Below, in pieces: positions 58,043 through 64,000 of a stretch of 64,000 nt of DNA. The first letter of the stretch is position 1. Each line of letters starts with the position of its first letter. A program made the translations under genes and the position numbers. The notes beneath the pieces are model-generated. The model was not told the DNA's origin, did not search any database, and saw only the letters and a list, made by a program, of their open reading frames with translations. The DNA comes from Dallia pectoralis (taxonomy: Eukaryota > Chordata > Actinopteri > Esociformes > Umbridae): positions 13,042,946 through 13,106,945 of the forward strand of contig CM055756.1 in assembly GCA_029465975.1 (NCBI GenBank). The letters are read 5' to 3'.

Positions 58043-61000
58043 TTATAATGTGACATCCATGTGGCTGTCTTTTTTGCAAATGATCAGATATTTAGGTAGA
58101 GCCTGGTGACCATTGAAAATGACATGGGTATCCACGCCCCCTGTTACACTGTCATACAGGGAGAAGTGATCACTGCTGGTAATCTCTGGTGGCACAATAA
58201 GATCTGGTGATCCAGCAGTAGACTTCCCTGTCAGAACGTCCGCCTCAATGAAGTATATGTACTCTTCGTCAGCCAAGCCTTTCCAGAGCTTCTCTGCTTG
58301 ATACACAGAAAAACTGAAGTAGATCCCAGCTCCTATCTTTTGCTCTGTGGATAAAAGCAACATGTTACAAATATGACCCTAACCTTTTTGCTAAGAGCAA
58401 TGAGCTGTATGCAAACCCACGCAGAAGCATTATACAGGGTTATGGTTAAACAGGAGTGTTAGTGCTAAACAGGAGGGTTAGGGTTAAACAGGAGTGTTAG
58501 GGTTAAACAGGAGTGTTAGGGTTAAACAGTAGTGTTAGTGCTAAACAGGAGGGTTAGGGTTAAACAGGAGGGTTAGGGTTAAACAGTAGTGTTAGTGCTA
58601 AACAGGAGGGTTAGGGTTAAACAGGAGGGTTATGGTTAAACAGGAGTGTTAGTGCTAAACAGGAGGGTTAGGGTTAAACAGGAGTGTTAGGGTTAAACAG
58701 GAGTGTTAGGGTTAAACAGTAGTGTTAGTGCTAAACAGGAGGGTTAGGGTTAAACAGGAGGGTTAGGGTTAAACAGTAGTGTTAGTGCTAAACAGGAGGG
58801 TTAGGGTTAAACACGAGGCAGCAGATTCAAATGAGGATTTCTGATAGTACTATATTGGGTCTTTTTTGGAGTTCAAAGTAGTGACTCTATAGAAATATGT
58901 AGAATACAACTGCTTTTAATAATACAATGTCATAAAAATTTGTATTTACTTCAAAAGTACAGTTGATAGTGACTCTGCTTTTGCTTGGTATTCAAGCCCA
59001 ATACATTGAAAATGTAACAATGAATATGCTTATTAAGTGCGGACAGTTAGCTTTAATCTGCTACTCAGATATGGCCCTGCATTTTAGTTAGAAAAATCTG
59101 AATAAACTAACTGATCAGAGGCCAATACATTTTCCATTCCAAAATTGTTATAACTTCACGAAGAAGAAGAAAGCACTGGTTTGCTCAGCAAATGACCTCT
59201 AAACCAGAGACCAGATAACCAGAGACCAGATGGCCAGAGAATGCTTACTATAAAAAACAAACAACCAATAACTTGCAGTCAGATCTGTAAAACTCTGTAG
59301 GATGTACTGGTGGTTATGTAGCAACTACTTTTCAAAAAAGACATCACCAGACAAACGTCAGAGGCTAAACTACAAGGAGCAAAAACAATAATACGTTTCA
59401 AAAACAGGATGACTTAAAAAAAATGGCACTAAGAGCCTGCAGAGTTTGGGTAAATAGTATTTTGGACAGATTTTAGACAAATCAATATGAAGGCAATATG
59501 GCAATATGTGGCCTGGAGATGAAAGGTTCAGTGGTCTTAGATGGTTTAGCAGCATCATGGTTGAATTTCCAAGTGTACGAAACTTTAGTCTTATTCTGAT
59601 CTGCTCAGATTTAAGCAAAATCAGTGAATCTAATTTGTCTGTTTCATTATAAAGCAGCACAATGATCCTAACCCACTGCCATTTCTACCGCAATTCTTTA
59701 GTGCCAAAAAGTTATCACCTGATAGAAATTCAGGCCTTATTTATGCTTCTGGCAAAAAGCCATTGAAACACCATCTTTACAAATACCTTTGGCACTCTAA
59801 AATGGGAGGAGTTATGGGTGAACATTCTGTCATTTCAAATGTCTTTACCGTCAGGTGGGGCAAACTCTCTCTGGAAGCCCACTCGACCAATCAGGTTACA
59901 GAATTGAGCTGGCAAGCGCTGATACATTCGCTTAGAAGTAGACATCTGCAATTGCTCCTTTTTAAGATCAAATAGCTGCGTCAGGGTGCTGTTCTCCAAC
60001 CTGTCAACCTTTAACACATCAGACATAAGGGTGTCAGGGTGCTGTTCTCCAACCTGTCAACCTGTAACACATCAGACATAACTATGTGCACTAAGTTTTA
60101 ATATTCAATCTTAACCTTTTAACACATCAGACAACTAACACTCACTCTGAATATTTGAAACCCAGTAAATGTCTTCTGTTTTTCTCTATACTCAGCACTG
60201 CTTTGGTCTAAAGGCTTTTTTGAGAAGCTGCTGGGAGTCTTAAGACACATGTCCATCTCCTCTTCTTTTGCAAAATCTTCTTGGACTTTGCAGCACATGG
60301 CTTCCACCTCTAACACTGCAGGTCTGACATCTCTTGAAACCGCGTGGATGTTGACACCAGCACAGCCATCTTTGAACGACACTTTAATCAAAACTCCCCA
60401 CTTGTTCTGAAAGCTCAACAGCTCTTCAAACTCCTTCTGGCCAAAGTGCTGGATGAAATTGTTGTGAATGTTGAAGTCATTCCTGTAGCAGACTATGTCT
60501 GAATACCAACGTCTGGCCTCTCTTAACATCTCATCACAGCTGGCAGTGAGCTCAATATATGCTTGTGAACTTTCCACTGCATCTCTGGAGTCATAATAAC
60601 CCATTCTGGACGCATTGTCTTAAAGAGAAGACATGATATTGTTACATTAAAATTGGCACAATATGATATGACTGTTATGAGAAATGTTTTATCAAATGTT
60701 ATTTAACTCTTAATACACCAAGAAAGTTGACTGAGAACACATTCGTGTTCAAAGCATTGTTCTGCAAGCAATATGCCTTGCTCATGGCCAGAACAACATA
60801 GTTTGCACCTTGCTGGCACTTGGATTTGATCATCAGATAGCTGGTCAGATACTATAACCTTTAGGTTTCTAGTTCTGATTAGGATCCTACCTTGAAACGA
60901 GGCACTGATGAAGGAGCTGGGATCAGATCCTGTGCCTCTAAGAGATGTCAGTTTATTTTCAAAAGCCTGTGGAGCAAAATGAGGCCATGTCAGCGCTGAT

Positions 61001-63284
61001 GACACTATACCCGAACGTTACAAACAGTTAAATAACCCTGTATATTAGTGGTACAAAATAAATTACAGACAACACATTAGTTAAGTAACACTATACCAGA
61101 ACTTTACAAAGAGTTAAACAACACTATATATTTGTGGTACTAGAGTAATTACAAATGTTACTTTAAATGAAATGAAATTCATTTTATTTTAATTATCGGC
61201 CACTTAAATGGTGTTTATCCGTGCTTCTCCGTATAACTAGGGTATACCTGAGGTGACACTAGGGTATACATGAGGTGACACTAGGGTATACATGTGGTGA
61301 CACTAGGGTATACATGTGGTGACACTAGGGTATACATGTGGTGACACTAGGGTATACCTGAGGTGACACTAGGGTACACATGAGGTGACACTAGGGTATA
61401 CCTGAGGTGACACTAGGGTATACATGAGGTGACACTAGGATATACATGAGGTGACACTAGGATACACATGAGGTGACACTAGGGTATACATGAGGTGACA
61501 CTAGGATATACATGAGGTGACACTAGGATACACATGAGGTGACACTAGGGTATACATGAGGTGACACTAGGGTATACATGAGGTGACACTAGGATACACA
61601 TGAGGTGACACTAGGATACACATGAGGTGACACTAGGATATACATGAGGTGACACTAGGATACACATGAGGTGACACTAGGGTATACATGAGGTGACACT
61701 AGGATATACATGAGGTGACACTAGGATATACATGAGGTGACACTAGGGTATACATGAGGTGACACTAGGATATACATGAGGTGACACTAGGGTATACATG
61801 TGGTGACACTAGGGTATACATGTGGTGACACTAGGGTATACATGAGGTGACACTAGGGTATACATGTGGTGACACTAGGGTATACATGAGGTGACACTAG
61901 GGTATACATGAGGTGACACTAGGGTATACATGAGGTGACACTAGGGTATACATGAGGTGACACTAGGGTATACATGAGGTGACACTAGGGTATACATGAG
62001 GTGACACTAGGGTATACATGAGGTGACACTAGGGTATACATGAGGTGACACTAGGATACACATGAGGTGACACTAGGATACACATGAGGTGACACTAGGA
62101 TACACATGAGGTGACACTAGGGTACACATGAGGTGACACTAGGGTACACATGAGGTGACACTAGGGTATACATGAGGTGACACTAGGGTATACATGAGGT
62201 GACACTAGGGTACACATGAGGTGACACTAGGGTATACATGAGGTGACACTAGGGTACACATGAGGTGACACTAGGGTACACATGAGGTGACACTAGGGTA
62301 CACATGAGGTGACACTAGGGTACACATGAGGTGACACTAGGGTACACATGAGGTGACACTAGGGTACACATGAGGTGACACTAGGGTATACATGAGGTGA
62401 CACTAGGGTACACATGAGGTGACACTGAGGTGAGGGTATACATGAGGTGACACTAGGGTACACATGAGGTGACACTAGGGTACACATGAGGTGACACTAG
62501 GGTATACATGAGGTGACACTAGGGTATACATGAGGTGACACTAGGGTATACATGAGGTGACACTAGGGTATACATGAGGTGACACTAGGGTACACATGAG
62601 GTGACACTAGGGTACACATGAGGTGACACTAGGGTATACATGAGGTGACACTAGGGTATACATGAGGTGACACTAGGGTACACATGAGGTGACACTAGGG
62701 TACACATGAGGTGACACTAGGGTACACATGAGGTGACACTAGGGTACACATGAGGTGACACTAGGGTACACATGAGGTGACACTAGGGTACACATGAGGT
62801 GACACTAGGGTACACATGAGGTGACACTAGGGTACACATGAGGTGACACCAGGGTACACATGAGGTGACACTAGGGCAACATAAACAAACATATTCTAGG
62901 AGCAATTACTTGTTTTTGTTTACATGTGTTATTAGTGTTTTGGTTATTGCAAACAAACCCCTGTCATTTGTCGTATTAGTTCTGTATTTATTCATGGGTA
63001 TTGTGTAACTCAGTTGGTGGAGCTCCCACCAGGGGCGTTTAAGGTAATGTTTAGCGTATACATACTTTATATGTCTCAGAGTCCGCTGGATATATAATAT
63101 AATTGATATCCATTTTTGTTTCTTTGTTGTGGTGGGCAAATTTTACAGCTGCGTCCACCATGATCTGGGCAACCTCTTGCTTGTTGAATCCCAGGGCACC
63201 GGTTCCAATGGCTGGAAAGGAGATTGATGACAGACCCCGAGATTGTGACTTGATGAGACACTTCTCGACAAGTGTAGCAAGAAC
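58043..63284 (-). CDS. parp9: PARP9-like protein (macro domain and PARP-like C-terminus), 3' part, 5 exons
   Basis: Exons are 63284-63066, 60966-60891, 60618-60146, 60008-59849 and 58344-58043 (TAA), in phase, giving 409 residues. The first exon is the C-terminal half of a macro domain (SSISFPAIGTGALGFNKQEV, the ADP-ribose loop). The middle exons hold a linker with YIELTASCDEMLREARRWYS. The last two encode a PARP-type fold: FCNLIGRVGFQREFAPPDEQ, GAGIYFSFSVYQAEKLW, YIYFIEADVLTGKSTAGSPD and HVIFNGHQALPKYLIIC. The HG of active PARPs is absent (GRVGFQ here), as in PARP9. PARP9 partners the ubiquitin ligase DTX3L in interferon and DNA-damage responses. A PARP14/15-like paralogue is the main alternative. 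Earlier exons lie past the right edge. Confidence 0.78.
58437..58815. repeat. 17-19-bp minisatellite with GGTTAGGGTTAAACAGGA
   Basis: Units GGTTAGGGTTAAACAGGA and GTGTTAGTGCTAAACAGGAG alternate in a higher-order pattern of about 190 bp, which itself appears twice. It lies in the last parp9 intron. Confidence 0.95.
58820..59840. other. parp9 intron sequence, nothing recognised
   Basis: AT-rich unique-looking sequence between the array and the exon 60008-59849. The 96-codon - strand frame at 59370-59660 has no recognisable domain and lies inside the intron. Confidence 0.5.
59988..60080 (-). repeat. 53-bp tandem duplication across a parp9 exon acceptor
   Basis: CTGTTCTCCAACCTGTCAAC plus the following ACACATCAGACATAA occurs at 59990-60027 and again 53 bp to the right. 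On the - strand the duplicated segment contains the acceptor and first bases of exon 60008-59849. A third partial copy (TTAACACATCAGACAA) lies at 60119-60134. Confidence 0.88.
61240..62876. repeat. 22-bp minisatellite, about 74 copies
   Basis: The unit is GACACTAGGGTATACATGAG plus GT. Variants (ACACATG, ACCTG, TGTGGT, AGGATA) form blocks: TGTGGT at the left and near 61800, ACACATG increasingly to the right. It lies in the parp9 intron 60967-63065. Confidence 0.97.
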
Positions 63285-63384
63285 CTGTTTACAGAGGAAA
63301 ACAGAAATGTTACAAATTCTGTTGGTTCTGCTAAGGGGACAGGACAACTGGGACAATAGATGGGGCCATGTTCTGTCATATCTT

Positions 63385-63770
63385 GGTTGAGAACCTCCTT
63401 CCCTCAGTCAGGGCATAAAAATGGGTTGTGGATGGGTATTCCAGCATGACAATCACTCAAAACACACGGCCAATGCAACAAACAAAATCCCTCCTGAGAT
63501 GTGTGCAAACCTGGTGGCCAACTACAAGAAACGTCTGACCTCTGTGATTGCCAACAAGGGTTTTGCCACTGAGTACTAAGTTATGTTTTGCAATGTGATC
63601 AAATACTTATTTCACTAATTAAAGTAATATGGAAATCAATTGAATTGTTTAACATGCTTTATTCTGAATGTTTGTTGTTGTTATTCTGTCCCTCTCTGTG
63701 GAAACAAATAATATATCCAGTCACTGTAAATATAAACAAAACAAGCAGTGAAAAAGGTCTTCGCTGTTAA
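63385..63770 (+). mobile_element. Tc1-like transposon 3' fragment with internal deletion
   Basis: GGGCATAAAAATGGGTTGTG to GGGTATTCCAGCATGACAAT, then after a deletion AAAATCCCTCCTGAGATGTG and GTGCAAACCTGGTGGCCAAC to ACTGAGTACTAAG. This is the end of a Tc1-type transposase gene of the kind common in salmonids and pike. The DDE-containing part between is missing. Confidence 0.85.
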
Positions 63771-63784
63771 TCCTAAAGTAAAGT

Positions 63785-64000
63785 GGACAAAACTTGGAAA
63801 CGTTCAATGTGACCAGGCTTTACGGGCAGACCGAAATAGAGCTATTTAGAAACAAACACCAGAGGTGAGTTGGGGATAGTCATAAAGATTGTCATTCAGA
63901 ATAATACCTCATCCCCATGTTATGTATGGTGGTGAAGCATTCACGATATGGGTCTGGTTTTATTCCAAAGAGCTTAGAAAACTGGTTATCATGGACTCCC
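63785..64000 (+). mobile_element. Second Tc1-like transposase fragment
   Basis: ACCGAAATAGAGCTATTTAG, CACCAGAGGTGAGTTGGG and CCCCATGTTATGTATGGTGG then GATATGGGTCTGGTTTTATT are recognisable pieces of Tc1 transposase around the second catalytic block, diverged. It runs off the right edge. Confidence 0.65.

Noticed and set aside
59370..59660. A 96-codon - strand frame as an extra parp9 exon
   Set aside because: No domain, no needed phase (the flanking exons already join in phase), and no clear acceptor/donor pair.
1..64000. tRNA, rRNA or snRNA genes
   Set aside because: I looked for tRNA box A/B patterns, 5S and U-snRNA cores and found none convincing. A dedicated RNA search would be needed to exclude small ones.

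Overview
The window is nuclear DNA of a ray-finned (teleost) fish. The genes are split by introns with consensus GT/AG sites and encode vertebrate proteins. The interspersed repeats are fish types: Tc1-like, hAT, L2-type and other LINEs, a BEL/Pao-like remnant and short dispersed elements. The Tc1-like and short repeats resemble those I know from pike and salmonids, so Esociformes or Salmoniformes is a reasonable guess, but it is not proven.

Five protein-coding genes are supported. The 3' part of cramp1 lies on the + strand (14 exons, 1486-21160, with a 3' UTR to about 22880). Four genes lie on the - strand: dhrs7b (6 exons, 33765-30663, complete), tmem11 (2 exons, 40371-38338, complete), natd1 (3 exons, 54389-45832, complete) and the 3' part of a parp9-like gene (5 exons, 63284-58043, running off the right edge). 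Exon phases are mutually consistent in all five, and no internal stops fall in the joined exons. The dhrs7b-tmem11-natd1 block matches a neighbourhood I know from human 17p11.2. Having cramp1 and parp9 beside it appears to be lineage-specific.

Between 23.1 and 30.4 kb is a nest of mobile elements. It holds two LINE insertions with visible target-site duplications, a 3.1 kb broken hAT transposon with its 8-bp duplication, an adjoining nonautonomous element that shares that duplication, and a decayed BEL/Pao-like retrotransposon.

The striking property of the window is tandem repetition. About 30 minisatellite arrays, each with its own unit of 15-60 bp, make up roughly 28 kb of the 64 kb and fill most introns. 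Several are built on splice junctions. The cramp1 last exon is preceded by 41 consecutive complete 3' splice sites with an exact 47-bp period. Another cramp1 exon is followed by 23 donor-like sites with a 15-bp period that keeps the reading frame. A third cramp1 exon is followed by five donors. Single duplications of acceptor regions also occur in dhrs7b and in the parp9-like gene. Other points of note are three tandem ZNF143-type sites in the tmem11 promoter and TTAGGG-bearing arrays at five places.

The five genes do not form a pathway. They are a chromatin protein, a peroxisomal/ER reductase, a mitochondrial inner-membrane protein, a small acetyltransferase-fold protein and an interferon-linked ADP-ribosyltransferase-family protein that sit next to each other.
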